Source: Sphingomonas natans
Lineage (GTDB): Bacteria > Pseudomonadota > Alphaproteobacteria > Sphingomonadales > Sphingomonadaceae
Direction: 5' to 3'
NCBI RefSeq assembly: GCF_030546695.1
Contig: NZ_JAUOTP010000001.1
Span: 248,001 to 312,000, forward strand
Length of the DNA: 64,000 bases
Shown: in pieces, positions 54,062 through 63,500 of the stretch
Position numbering within the stretch: the stretch's first letter is position 1
How the letters are laid out: each line of letters starts with the position of its first letter
Position numbers and translations under genes: made by a program
The notes under the pieces: model-generated
The model's input: the letters and a program-made list of their open reading frames with translations, nothing else
What the model was told of the DNA's origin: nothing
Databases searched by the model: none

Positions 54062-54142
54062 CTCTCCTCACAGAGAGCACGCGCGGCGTTGGGACCGCGT
54101 GGCCCGTTGACGGGAATAGACGCGCAGCGTGGCCTGTCAACG
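54062..54142 (-). ncRNA. Probable serC leader RNA element
   Basis: Read on the minus strand, CGTTGAC (54142-54136) pairs with GTCAACG (54111-54105), and GGCCACGC occurs as a direct repeat beside each arm. Just before the start codon CTCTC-TGTGAG-GAGAG forms a hairpin that holds the ribosome-binding GAGGAG. This layout fits the serC RNA motif known upstream of serC in alphaproteobacteria, but I could not compare it with the covariance model. Confidence 0.5.
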
Positions 54143-54205
54143 CGGTTGCGGTGGATTCCTTCGCGAGGCGGATAAATTTGCCGGAAACGAAAACGAAGTG
54201 CGGCT

Positions 54206-54281
54206 GTGCTCCGGCGGAGGCCGGAGTGCTGTCGGCCAGCGGACCGCCTTTCGCGCAACGCTCGGGCCTTCGCAGGAGCAC
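54206..54281. repeat. Palindromic repeat, class C copy 2 (degenerate)
   Basis: Starts GTGCTCCGGCGGAGGCCGGAG and ends GGGCCTTCGCAGGAGCAC, the same design as the copy at 52769 but with a decayed second hairpin. It lies between the serC leader and the divergent extensin-like gene; the rest of that 285-base gap has no recognised gene. Confidence 0.8.
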
Positions 54282-54342
54282 CGGGCTCGTTCGACGAGAC
54301 GCGGGGCAGTGACGTGTCGGCCTCCGCCTGCCACAAGACGGC

Positions 54343-54984
54343 GTGCGCCTCTCTTCCGCCATCGCCGTATTTTCTCTTCTCACCATCCTGCTGTCCGGCT
54401 GCGGCGGCGGCCCGCGTCCGCGTCGCGCCGCCGCGCCGCCGGACGATGCGCGCGCCTATCGCCAGTGCATGGCCGAGGTCGGCAAGCTCGACGTACAGGT
54501 CCAGCCGCTGCCCGATCGGACCTTCGCCAATGGCTGCTCGGCGACTCATGCGATAAAGCTCGTCGCGATCGGCATTCCCATCACCAATCTCGGCGCGATG
54601 AAGTGCATGACGGCTTTGCCCTTCATGCAGTGGGTCCGCCAGACCGTGTCGCAGCAGGCCGAGACGACGTTGGGCAAGCCGGTCGTGAAGATAGAGAGTT
54701 TCGGGACCTTCGCGTGTCGGCCGAAGAACAATGTGAAGGGCGCCGATCTGTCCGAACATGGCAAGGCCAATGCGGTCGATATCGCCGCGTTCGTCTTGCA
54801 GGGCGGGCGGCGGATTACGGTGCTGAAGGACTGGAACGGGCCCGATCCCCAGGCGCGGGCGTTCCTTCGCGCGGTGCATCAGGCGGCGTGCAAGCGCTTC
54901 AACATCGTGCTGGGGCCCGACGCCAACGCCTATCACCGCGACCACATGCATTTTGACATGGGCATGGGCCGTTATTGCCGCTAA
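54343..54984 (+). CDS. Extensin-like C-terminal domain lipoprotein
   Basis: A 213-residue predicted lipoprotein: [20 protein letters not shown] with lipobox LSGC, then a Pro/Arg/Ala linker and the extensin-like domain ([49 protein letters not shown]). [10 protein letters not shown] and the DHMHFD metal-like motif resemble D,D-peptidases of the LAS group, so a wall-related activity is possible but unproved. The start is GTG 54343. Confidence 0.85.
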   Translation: MRLSSAIAVFSLLTILLSGCGGGPRPRRAAAPPDDARAYRQCMAEVGKLDVQVQPLPDRTFANGCSATHAIKLVAIGIPITNLGAMKCMTALPFMQWVRQTVSQQAETTLGKPVVKIESFGTFACRPKNNVKGADLSEHGKANAVDIAAFVLQGGRRITVLKDWNGPDPQARAFLRAVHQAACKRFNIVLGPDANAYHRDHMHFDMGMGRYCR

Positions 54985-55029
54985 CGACGCGCGTTTTTCC
55001 GGCGGGCATGCCCCGCCCCCAGAGGTTGC

Positions 55030-55935
55030 ATGATGGCCAAGAAGCAGGAACTGCCCGAGCGCGTCTTCCCCAAGGCGAAGGACGATGCGGCCGCCGCGCG
55101 GTCCGCGGGCGTGCTGCCGCAGACCTCCGATCCGGCTTACCGGCTCGCTTACGCGGACAGCGAATTCCTGATGCGCGACGATCTGCGCCCGGTGCGCTTC
55201 CAGCTCGAATTGCTGAAGCCCGAACTGCTGCTGGACGAAGCGGGCATCGGATCGACCTTCGTCTTCTACGGATCGGCGCGCATCCCCGCGCCCGACAAGG
55301 CCGACGCGATCGTCGATGCCGCCAAGACCGAGACGCAGCAGCGAATCGCGGGCAAGCTCAAGGCGAAATCGCATTATTACGAAGTCGCGCGCGAGCTCGC
55401 GCAGATCGCCAGCCGCGAGGGCGGCGAGGAGGACGGAAAGCACCAGTTCGTCGTCTGCTCTGGCGGCGGGCCTTCGATCATGGAGGCGGCCAATCGCGGC
55501 GCGCGCGATGTCGGCGCTGAGACGGTCGGGCTCAACATAGCCTTGCCGTTCGAGCAGGCGCCGAACGATTATGTGACGCCGCACCTGAGCTTCAACTTCC
55601 ACTATTTCGCGCTGCGCAAGATGCACTTCCTGATGCGCGCGCGCGCGGTGGCGGTGTTCCCGGGCGGCTTCGGCACGTTCGATGAGTTCTTCGAGCTGCT
55701 GACCCTGATCCAGACGGGCAAGATGGCGGTCATTCCGATCATCCTCTACGGCAAGGACTTCTGGAGCCGCGTCGTCGATTTCGATGCGCTGGTGGAGGAG
55801 GGCGTGGTCGCGCCGCAGGATCTGGACCTGATCCATTATTGCGAGACCGCCGAGGAAGGCTGGGCCTATGTCCAGGATTACTATCAGCGCTACACCGAGA
55901 AGCGCTTCCGCAAGGGCCGCGGCGAGAAGCACTGA
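55030..55935 (+). CDS. LOG-family (TIGR00730-type Rossmann) protein
   Basis: A 301-residue member of the lysine-decarboxylase-like family that includes cytokinin-activating LOG phosphoribohydrolases. The motifs GGGPSIMEAANRGA and FPGGFGTFDEFFE (PGGxGTxxE) are present; TFVFYGSARIPAP starts the Rossmann core. Bacterial homologues are nucleotide 5'-monophosphate nucleosidases. ATG at 55030 is followed by a second at 55033. It lies 13 bases before alr. Confidence 0.9.
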   Translation: MMAKKQELPERVFPKAKDDAAAARSAGVLPQTSDPAYRLAYADSEFLMRDDLRPVRFQLELLKPELLLDEAGIGSTFVFYGSARIPAPDKADAIVDAAKTETQQRIAGKLKAKSHYYEVARELAQIASREGGEEDGKHQFVVCSGGGPSIMEAANRGARDVGAETVGLNIALPFEQAPNDYVTPHLSFNFHYFALRKMHFLMRARAVAVFPGGFGTFDEFFELLTLIQTGKMAVIPIILYGKDFWSRVVDFDALVEEGVVAPQDLDLIHYCETAEEGWAYVQDYYQRYTEKRFRKGRGEKH

Positions 55936-55948
55936 TCGGGACGCCGCG

Positions 55949-57022
55949 ATGGTGACGCCGGACGGGCGAGCGGCTATCGGCCGGCGCGTGTCCGCTCCCC
56001 TTCGTCTCGATCTCGACGGCGCCGCATTGGTTGCCAACTGGCGCTGGCTCGCGGCGCGCACGCCGGGTGCGGCCTGCGGCGCGGCGATCAAGGCGGATGG
56101 CTATGGGCTGGGCGCGCGCGCGGTGATGACGCGGTTGGCGGCGGCGGGCTGCCGCGATTTCTTCGTCGCGACCTGGGACGAGGCCGAGCGGCTCGGCACC
56201 TTGCCCAAAGGCGTGGCCCTATCGGTGCTGCACGGACCGCGCGAGGCGGATATGGCGGTGGCGCTCGCACATCCGGCGCGGCCGGTCCTCAACACTGCCG
56301 AGCAGGTGCGCCGCTGGCGCGTGGGCGGCGGGGGCGCGTGCGACGTGATGGTCGATACGGGCATGAACCGGCTCGGGCTGAGCGTCGCGGAGGCTACGTC
56401 CGGCCTGCTCGACGGGCTTGGCATCGAGACGCTGATGAGCCACCTCGCCTGCGCCGACGAGCCGGAGCATCCGATGAACGCGCGGCAGCTTGGCGCCTTC
56501 GCAGGGATTGCCGGGCGGATCGGCGCGCGGCGACGCAGCCTCGCCAATTCCGCGGGCGTGCTGCTCGGGCCCGATTATGGCTTCGACCTGACCCGGCCGG
56601 GACTGGCGCTCTATGGCGGGATCGCGGCGCCGGGCTCAGCCGGGATCGCGCCGGTGGTCAGCGTCTCGGCGCAGATCCTCCAGCTGCGCGAGATCGCAGC
56701 GGGCGAGAGCGTCGGCTATGGCGCAACATGGACGGCAAAGCGGCCGACGCGCGTGGCGATCGCGAATATCGGCTATGCGGACGGTTTCCTCCGCGCGCTC
56801 GGGCCTTCGGGCATGGGGCGCATCGCGGATGCCGCGCTGCCGGTCATCGGCCGCGTCTCGATGGATCTGCTCGCCTTCGACGCGACCGACGCGGACGGCG
56901 CCGGCGAGGGCGAATGGATCGCGCTCGATTACGATTTGCCGCGTCTTGCCAAGGCGAGCGGGCTTTCGCAATATGAACTGCTGACCGGGCTCGGCGATCG
57001 CTTCGAGCGGCGATGGCGGTGA
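55949..57022 (+). CDS. alr: Alanine racemase
   Basis: PLP enzyme providing D-alanine for peptidoglycan. The PLP Lys lies in AAIKADGYGLGA, and the opposite-face Tyr in GYGATWTAKRP. MVDTGMNRLGL and NIGYADGFLRAL are signatures. The 357-residue length is normal. I start at ATG 55949; GTG 55952 is possible. The long open frame upstream overlaps the LOG gene and is not coding. Confidence 0.95.
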   Translation: MVTPDGRAAIGRRVSAPLRLDLDGAALVANWRWLAARTPGAACGAAIKADGYGLGARAVMTRLAAAGCRDFFVATWDEAERLGTLPKGVALSVLHGPREADMAVALAHPARPVLNTAEQVRRWRVGGGGACDVMVDTGMNRLGLSVAEATSGLLDGLGIETLMSHLACADEPEHPMNARQLGAFAGIAGRIGARRRSLANSAGVLLGPDYGFDLTRPGLALYGGIAAPGSAGIAPVVSVSAQILQLREIAAGESVGYGATWTAKRPTRVAIANIGYADGFLRALGPSGMGRIADAALPVIGRVSMDLLAFDATDADGAGEGEWIALDYDLPRLAKASGLSQYELLTGLGDRFERRWR

Positions 57023-57098
57023 GCGCGCGCGCAGCCTGTCGCGCTTATAGCATAAGCGGTTGCGGTGGCGCGGGCCGCGCCGCTATGCGGGGACGTTC

Positions 57099-57896
57099 AT
57101 GACCGCCGCGCCCCTCAACATGCTCGTCCTGCCCTTCGCCGCGATCGGCCGCAGCCTGATCGGGCTGCTCGCCGCGATCGGCCGCGTCGCGCGCTTCACC
57201 GGGCTGACGATCTCGCGCGGGCTGACGCCGCCTTATTATCCGGCCCGCTTCGCCGAGCAGATCGCGCATATCGGCTGGTTCTCGCTGCCCGTGGTCGGGC
57301 TCACCGCCGTCTTTACCGGCGCAGCGCTGGCGCAGCAGATCTTCACCGCCGGATCGCGCTTCTCGGCGCAATCGACCGTGCCGGCGGTGGTCGTGATCGG
57401 CATCGTCCGCGAACTGGGGCCGGTGCTGGTCGGGCTGATGGTGGCGGGGCGGGTCTCGTCGGCGATGGCGGCCGAGATCGGGACGATGCGCGTTACCGAG
57501 CAGCTCGATGCGCTCGCGACGCTCCGCACCGATGCCTATCGCTATCTGATGGCGCCGCGGCTGTTCGCGGCGATCCTGTCGCTGCCGCTAATGGTGCTCG
57601 TCGCCAACGCGATCGGCATCTTCGGCGGCTGGCTGCTCGCGGTGCAGAAGCTCGGCTTCAATTCGGCGAATTACCTGAACGTCACGCGCCGCTTCGTCAG
57701 CTGGGACGATTTCCAGATGGCGCTCGTCAAGGCGGCCGTGTTCGGCTTCTTCATCGCTTTGATGGGCTGCTACCATGGCTATCGCGCGGGCGGTGGTGCG
57801 GCCGGCGTGGGCAATGCGACGCGGACGGCGGTCGTCTCGGCGTTCATGCTGATCCTCGGCTCGAACTTCCTCATCACCGCGATGGTATTCGGCTGA
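57099..57896 (+). CDS. mlaE: MlaE/YrbE-family ABC transporter permease
   Basis: Inner-membrane permease of phospholipid transport between the membranes (Mla/MCE system). The core VRELGPVLVGLMVAGRVSSA and GTMRVTEQLDALATLRTDAY is diagnostic, with GGGAAGVGNATRTAVVSAF near the end. About five to six membrane helices in 265 residues. Its stop overlaps the ATPase gene start (TGATG). The substrate-binding MCE protein is not in the window up to this point. Confidence 0.93.
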   Translation: MTAAPLNMLVLPFAAIGRSLIGLLAAIGRVARFTGLTISRGLTPPYYPARFAEQIAHIGWFSLPVVGLTAVFTGAALAQQIFTAGSRFSAQSTVPAVVVIGIVRELGPVLVGLMVAGRVSSAMAAEIGTMRVTEQLDALATLRTDAYRYLMAPRLFAAILSLPLMVLVANAIGIFGGWLLAVQKLGFNSANYLNVTRRFVSWDDFQMALVKAAVFGFFIALMGCYHGYRAGGGAAGVGNATRTAVVSAFMLILGSNFLITAMVFG

Positions 57897-58651
57897 TGGC
57901 CGAGGCCAAGATCGTCCTCGATGGGCTCAGCAAGTCCTTCGCCGGGCGGGCCGTGCTCGACGGCGTCAACCTGACCGTCGAGAAGGGCGAGAGCCTCGCG
58001 ATCATCGGCCAGTCGGGCAGCGGCAAATCGGTGACGCTCAAGTGCATCCTCGGCTTGCTCCAGCCCGATTCCGGATCGATCCTGCTGGACGGCGAGGAGA
58101 TCGTCGGCGCGAAGGGCGCGCGGCTGGAGCGGATCCGCGCCAAGTTCGGGATGCTGTTCCAGGGATCGGCCTTGTTCGATTCGATGCCGATCTGGCGCAA
58201 CGTGACCTTCGCGCTGACGCACGGCCAGCGGATCGACGGCGCGCGGATGCGCAAAATCGCGGAAGAGAATTTGGAGCGGGTGGGCTTGCCCGCCCGGATC
58301 CTGGACCTGCGGCCGAGCGAGCTTTCGGGCGGGATGCAGAAGCGCGTGGCGCTGGCCCGCGCGATCGCGCCGCGCCCCGAGATCATCTTCTTCGACGAGC
58401 CCACGACCGGCCTCGATCCGATCCGCGCCGACGTCATCAACGATCTCATCGTCAGCCTCGTCGACGATCTGGGCATCACCGCGCTGACGATCACGCACGA
58501 CATGGCCTCCGCGCGCAAGATCGCGCACCGCGTGGCGATGCTCTACGAGGGCAAGATCATCTGGCGGGGGCCGCGCGATCGTTTGTACGACAGCGGCAAC
58601 CCCTATGTAGATCAGTTCGTTCAGGGGCGTGCCGAAGGGCCGATCCAGTAA
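57896..58651 (+). CDS. mlaF: MlaF-family ABC transporter ATPase
   Basis: ATP-binding subunit partnering MlaE. Walker A is GQSGSGKS, the Q-loop is in FGMLFQGSALFDSM, the signature LSGGMQKRVALARAI, Walker B IIFFDEPTTGLDP, and the switch His in TITHDM. The GMLFQGSALFDSM wording is typical of Mla ATPases. 251 residues; overlaps mlaE by one base. Confidence 0.95.
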   Translation: MAEAKIVLDGLSKSFAGRAVLDGVNLTVEKGESLAIIGQSGSGKSVTLKCILGLLQPDSGSILLDGEEIVGAKGARLERIRAKFGMLFQGSALFDSMPIWRNVTFALTHGQRIDGARMRKIAEENLERVGLPARILDLRPSELSGGMQKRVALARAIAPRPEIIFFDEPTTGLDPIRADVINDLIVSLVDDLGITALTITHDMASARKIAHRVAMLYEGKIIWRGPRDRLYDSGNPYVDQFVQGRAEGPIQ

Positions 58652-58699
58652 AGCGGACGGTCCCGATCCAAATGTGAATCAGCAACGGGAGCTTCAGTG

Positions 58700-59236
58700 A
58701 TGATCGGACGCGACGTACCGGATATCGTCTTCAAGACGCGGGTCCGCGACGAGACGGTCGAAGGACCGAACCCGTTCCGCTGGCAGGACGTGAAGACCAG
58801 CGACATTTTCGCGGGCAAGCGCATCGTCGTCTTCTCGCTGCCCGGCGCGTTCACGCCAACCTGCTCGAACGAGCAATGCCCGGCTTATGAGCGCTATTTC
58901 GCCGATTTCCAGAAGCAGGGCGTCTCGGACGTCTATTGCATCTCGGTCAACGACGCGTTCGTGATGTACCAGTGGGGCAAGCAGCTCGGCGTCGACAAGA
59001 TCAAGCTGCTGCCGGACGGCTCGGCCGATTTCACGCGGCGCATGGGCATGCTGATCCGCAAGGACCATGTCGGCTTCGGCGAGCGCAGCTGGCGCTATGC
59101 GATGATCGTCGACGACGGCAAGATCACCGGCTGGTTCGAGGAACCGGGCATCAACGATCAGGGCCTGGACGACGATCCGTATGGCGAGAGCGCACCGGAC
59201 AAGGTGCTCGCCTGGCTGGAAACCCATCCGGCCTGA
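58700..59236 (+). CDS. Peroxiredoxin (Prx5-like)
   Basis: A 178-residue thiol peroxidase reducing peroxides. The peroxidatic Cys55 lies in LPGAFTPTCSNEQC; a Cys at 60 is present and no classical C-terminal resolving Cys is obvious, as in many Prx5-type enzymes that use glutathione or glutaredoxin. The ATG at 58700 has GGGAG eight bases upstream; a GTG one codon earlier is the alternative. It follows the mla genes and precedes the SH3 protein. Confidence 0.93.
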   Translation: MIGRDVPDIVFKTRVRDETVEGPNPFRWQDVKTSDIFAGKRIVVFSLPGAFTPTCSNEQCPAYERYFADFQKQGVSDVYCISVNDAFVMYQWGKQLGVDKIKLLPDGSADFTRRMGMLIRKDHVGFGERSWRYAMIVDDGKITGWFEEPGINDQGLDDDPYGESAPDKVLAWLETHPA

Positions 59237-59241
59237 CGGGC

Positions 59242-59727
59242 ATGCGGCGCTTCGGCATGACATTGGCGGTATCCGCGGCGGCGGCGAGCGTCGCCGCGCC
59301 CGTCGTCGCGCAGGAGCGGGCGGTGCCCTATTGGGCGTCGATCGCGGCGGGGCAGGCGATGATGCGCTCGGGCCCCGATCGCAGTTATCCGGGCATCTGG
59401 CTGTACAAGCGCCGCGATCTGCCGGTGCGCGTCGTCCAGGTTCACGGCGCGTGGCGCCGCGTGCAGGACATGGACGGCGCGACCGGCTGGATGCTGGCGA
59501 TCCTGCTGGCGGCGCGCCGATCGGCGGTGGTGACAGGCGACGGCTATCGACCGATCCGCGCCGAGCCGAATGACGGCGCGGCCCTGCTTTGGCAGGCGCA
59601 GGCGGGCGTGGTCGGGCGTATCTCGAAATGCGACGGCACATGGTGCCGGATCGAGATCGGCGAACGCAAGGGCTGGATCCACGAGGATGCCATGTGGGGG
59701 ACCGATCCGGCTGAACGGATCGAGTGA
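59242..59727 (+). CDS. Exported SH3-domain protein
   Basis: A 161-residue protein with signal peptide RRFGMTLAVSAAAASVAAPV and two SH3-like repeats: YWASIAAGQAMMRSGPDRSY to GATGWMLA and NDGAALLWQAQAGVVGRISK to ERKGWIHED. Bacterial SH3 domains of this type often bind peptidoglycan or partner proteins. Unlike the common form it has no transmembrane tail. It lies six bases after the peroxiredoxin gene. Confidence 0.8.
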   Translation: MRRFGMTLAVSAAAASVAAPVVAQERAVPYWASIAAGQAMMRSGPDRSYPGIWLYKRRDLPVRVVQVHGAWRRVQDMDGATGWMLAILLAARRSAVVTGDGYRPIRAEPNDGAALLWQAQAGVVGRISKCDGTWCRIEIGERKGWIHEDAMWGTDPAERIE

Positions 59728-59787
59728 CAGCGGCGGGCTGACGTCAAGCCGGCGCGATGTCATCGGTCGCCCTGCGGGCAAAGAGCG

Positions 59788-60394
59788 TCAGGGCGTGGTT
59801 CGTCCTCCATTCTCGACGGTTGACGGCGGTCCGGGTCCCAGAAGCGCCAATATGTGGTTTCGGCAGATATCGAGCGTGAAGTTGACGATATGCCGGGCCT
59901 TCGGGAACTCCCGGTCCGCGGTCGTCAGCTCCAGTTCGCGGTAGACACACGGGCCCCGCCCAATCCTGACTCTTCGCGTAAGCTATATGTTCGAAGCTAT
60001 TGTTATGCGGGGCTTCGTTGAAGTTCAGGATCCGATAATCGTTCGGGTCGTGACGAAGCCGGGCGTGCCGTTCGGGCTGGTAGATGAACTCCCTCACATG
60101 CCTTGGCGAGCGGCTGGGATCGCGCAGGCTCACGATATCCTGATCGGAGCAATTGATCAGGAGGAGCACGCCGCTCGCGTTCGTCCGCTTCGGCGCCGGG
60201 ATCGCCATCAGGCTGAAGCCGTCGCCGGGCCGGACGAAAGCGTGCTGCCGGCACACGATATCCTTCAACGTGCCTGGATCCTGGACGGCGGGACGCTCGC
60301 TTCGGGCCGGCGGACAGCCGGTCGCGATGCCCAGGACCAGCGACAGGGCAACGGCGCGCGACGCGAGACGGATCGGAAGGCGGCACCGCATCAT
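59788..60394 (-). pseudogene. Putative lipoprotein gene with a frameshift near its 3' end
   Basis: The 5' part encodes MMRCRLPIRLASRAV then VLGIATGC, a lipoprotein signal with Cys, followed by a region of no recognised family ending EHIAYAKSQDWAGP. In that frame the C-terminus continues as a Pro/Arg-rich string unlike a real protein. The next frame instead gives CVYRELELTTADREFPKARH and a further natural-looking tail ending at TGA 59790-59788. A single-base change in the C/G run at 59950-59957 (or by 59975) would join them. The gene is either broken, frameshift-regulated, or affected by a sequencing error. Function unknown. Confidence 0.55.
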
Positions 60395-60521
60395 CCCGTC
60401 GTCCGTAGCTTCACAAGGAGCCAGGCCAGCAGCCGAAGAGTCGCTCCTATCATGTCCGCGCGCCGGCGGAGCATCGCGCGTTGGCTTGGCCGTCGCGACG
60501 GGCTCGGCCCCGTCGACATAG

Positions 60522-60551
60522 AAAAGGCCGGCGGAGCATCCCCCGCCGGCC
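60522..60551 (-). terminator. Intrinsic terminator of the Oar-like TonB receptor gene
   Basis: On the minus strand GGCCGGCGG and CCGCCGGCC form nine perfect base pairs around an eight-base loop and are followed by TTTTC. It lies about 25 bases after the receptor stop. Confidence 0.75.
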
Positions 60552-60575
60552 AATTCCCACTTCGGACGTGTCCGA

Positions 60576-63500
60576 TCAGAAGCTGAAGCGTGCGCCGACC
60601 CGAACCGAATAGAGCGACTGGTTCACATAGACCTGATCGGCCGGGTTGGTGAACGCAGCGCCACCGCCGGTCGGCGAGTAGCGATACTGGGCGCAGGCCT
60701 GCGCGGCCGAAGCTGCGACGGTTCCGGTCGGTGCGGCGGTGCCCGTGGGCGTCGCGTTGCCGGTGGTCGTCAGGCACTGCACGCGGGTAACGGCGACGTT
60801 GTACGGGAAGACGTACTCGCGCTGCTGACCCCAGTTCTTGTTGATGAAGTTCGTGAAGTTCTCGATGTCCGCGAACAGGGTGATCCGCGAGCTGCCGAGG
60901 CCGGTCGGGATTTCCTGTGCGAGATGGATATCGAAACGCGTGAACCACTTCGAGTGGAAGGCATTACGCGGCGCGACCTTGCCGCGATACTTGCTGAGCC
61001 CGGTCGCGTCGATGAACTGGTTCAGCGCCGTGCGATAGGCTTCGCTGCTATACTGGACGAGCGGGTCGTTCACGGTCGGCACGTACATCAGGTAGCGATT
61101 GCCGCCCGTGCCCGTGCCCGAGCTCACGCCGGTCGTGCCGAACACCGCCGAGCGGGTGCCGCCAAAATCCTGGAACGTGTAGCTGTAGGGATGGCCGATG
61201 CGGGTCTCGCCGAACAGCGCGATCGTCGACTTGTAATCGCCAAAGAAGGCGTGATCGAAGTTCACGCCATATTTGAAGAAGTACTTAACCTGATCGTTCG
61301 AGATGCCGTAGGCGACATTGTTCGGATCGACGAACGCACCGTTCGAATAGTTCGAGCCTGCGGTCGACGAGGTCGCCGGTGCTGCGTCCTTCACGTCCTG
61401 ATAGGTGAAGCTGCCGTTAATGCTGACGCCGAAATCCCAGCTCTTATCGAAGCGGGCGATCGCGATGTAGGTGCGGCCCTTCTTGGTGTTGGCCAGAAGG
61501 ATGTCGGTGTTGGTGTTGGTGCTGCCCGCGCCATCGATCACGTTGGCATAACGCTGGCGGCCGTCGGGCGTGAGCGCGTTGGCGCCGGTCAGGATCGGCG
61601 TCGAGCGGATGTCGGTGAAATATACCTGGTTGCGGACCTTCGAGTAGAGAAGGTCGCCGCCGAACGTCCAATTGTCGCCGAGCGGTCCGAGATCGGCCGT
61701 ATATTCGGCCGAGATCGTGGCGCGCCATTGCGACGGGATCTTGAAGTTCTTGGACAGCGCATTGACCGTCGAGGCGGTCGAGACCGTCGCGTTGGTCAGT
61801 GCGGCATTGACGGCACCGGGGATCGTCGTCCCGGTGACGCCGTTCAGCGCGGCGGCGCAGGCGCCGGCGGCGGTCAGCGTGGTGCAGGTGACGGCCGCCA
61901 GATTGGTGGCCGAGGTGCGGTTGCTCGAGATCGAGTTGGTCAGGACGCCCGTGTTCGAGAAGCTGTTCGACACATAGACGTCGGGAGTGCCGCCGCCGAA
62001 GATGCCGCCGCCGCCGCGGATGTTGACGCGCGACACCGGCTTCCAGTCGAAGCCCAGGCGCGGCTGGAAGAGACCGAGGCCGCTGATATTCTCGGTATTG
62101 TCGCCGACCTGCGTCAGCACGCCGTTCACATAGGCGCCATTGGCGTAGCGCGCGGCGTAAGCGGCGCTGCGCGCCGGGCGGCTGGGCATCCCGTAGAGGT
62201 CGTAGCGCGCGCCGTAGCTGACGTTCAGCTCCGGCGTGACGTGCCACGAGTCCATGATGCCGAAGACGTAGCTCTGATATTTGAACTTCGCCGCGGCATC
62301 GTCCGGCACCAGCGTCGGGATCGCATTGCCGTAAGCGAGCGAGCCCGCCTGGCGGTTCTGGAAGTCCGCGATCGAGTCGAAGTAATAATTGCCGGCGCTG
62401 TTCTGCAGGAACGAGTTGAAGACCGTGACGCGGGCCATCTCGGTGAAGACGCGCAGATCATGATCGTTCATCGTCAGGCGTGCCTGGAAGGCACCGCCCC
62501 ACGTCTCGGAATTGAGCTGGTTGGTCTGGCGCGAATTGTCCGGACCGAAGGAGACGACGCCCGCATTGTTGTCGCAGGCCGTCAGCGAACCGCCCGCCGG
62601 GTTGGTCGGGTTGGTGCAGACGCGGAACTGCGCGAAGCCGCGGCCCAGCAGCGGATCCTGGATGCGGACATAATTCTTGTAGAAGCCGCGAACTTCGGTC
62701 GAGAAGCTGTCCGACCATTCCGAGTTCAGCTGACCGACGCCCGTGTGCAGGCGGTTGCCCTGGATATAGGCGTTCGACGCGAGGCCGAGGCCGAAGGGCG
62801 CGGTGGTGAATGTGTTGTTGAGAAGGTTAATCTGGTCCTTCGCATAGGTGTAGGTCAGCGCGAGACGCTGCGTATCGGACAGGTTGGCGTCGATCTTGGC
62901 GACGAGACGATCATCCTTGTCGCCCGAACTCTGCTGAACGCCGCCCGTGTCATAATTGTAGACGGTCTGCGCGATCTGCGAGATCTGATCGACCTGTGCC
63001 TGGGTGATGCCGGGAATGACCGTACCGGAGTTGGTTTCCGGCGTGCCTTCGGCGATCGGACGGCCGCCGCGCAGGCGCTCGCCGGCAATCATGAAGAACA
63101 ATTTGTCCTTGATGATCGGGCCGGCAATCTCGGCACCGTAATTCTCGACCTTGAAGTTCGGGACGTTGACCGAGAGGTTCTTGGTCTTGTCGCCGACGAA
63201 CTCGTCGCCCGACCGGGCGTAGAAGCCGGTGCCGTGGAAATCGTTGGTGCCCGACTTCAGGACGATGTTGATCGAACCGCCCTGGAAATTGCCTTCGCGC
63301 ACGTCGAACGGAGCGACCTTGGCCTGGAACTGGCCGATCGCATCGAACGGGATCGGCGAGCGGCGGCTGGGAAGACCATCCGTGTTCAGGCCGAAATTGT
63401 CGGTGATTGCGACGCCGTCGACCGAGAAGCGGTTGTAGCGGGCATTCTGGCCGGCGAAGCTGATCGCGCGACCGCCGGTCGGCGTATCGTCGAGACGGGC

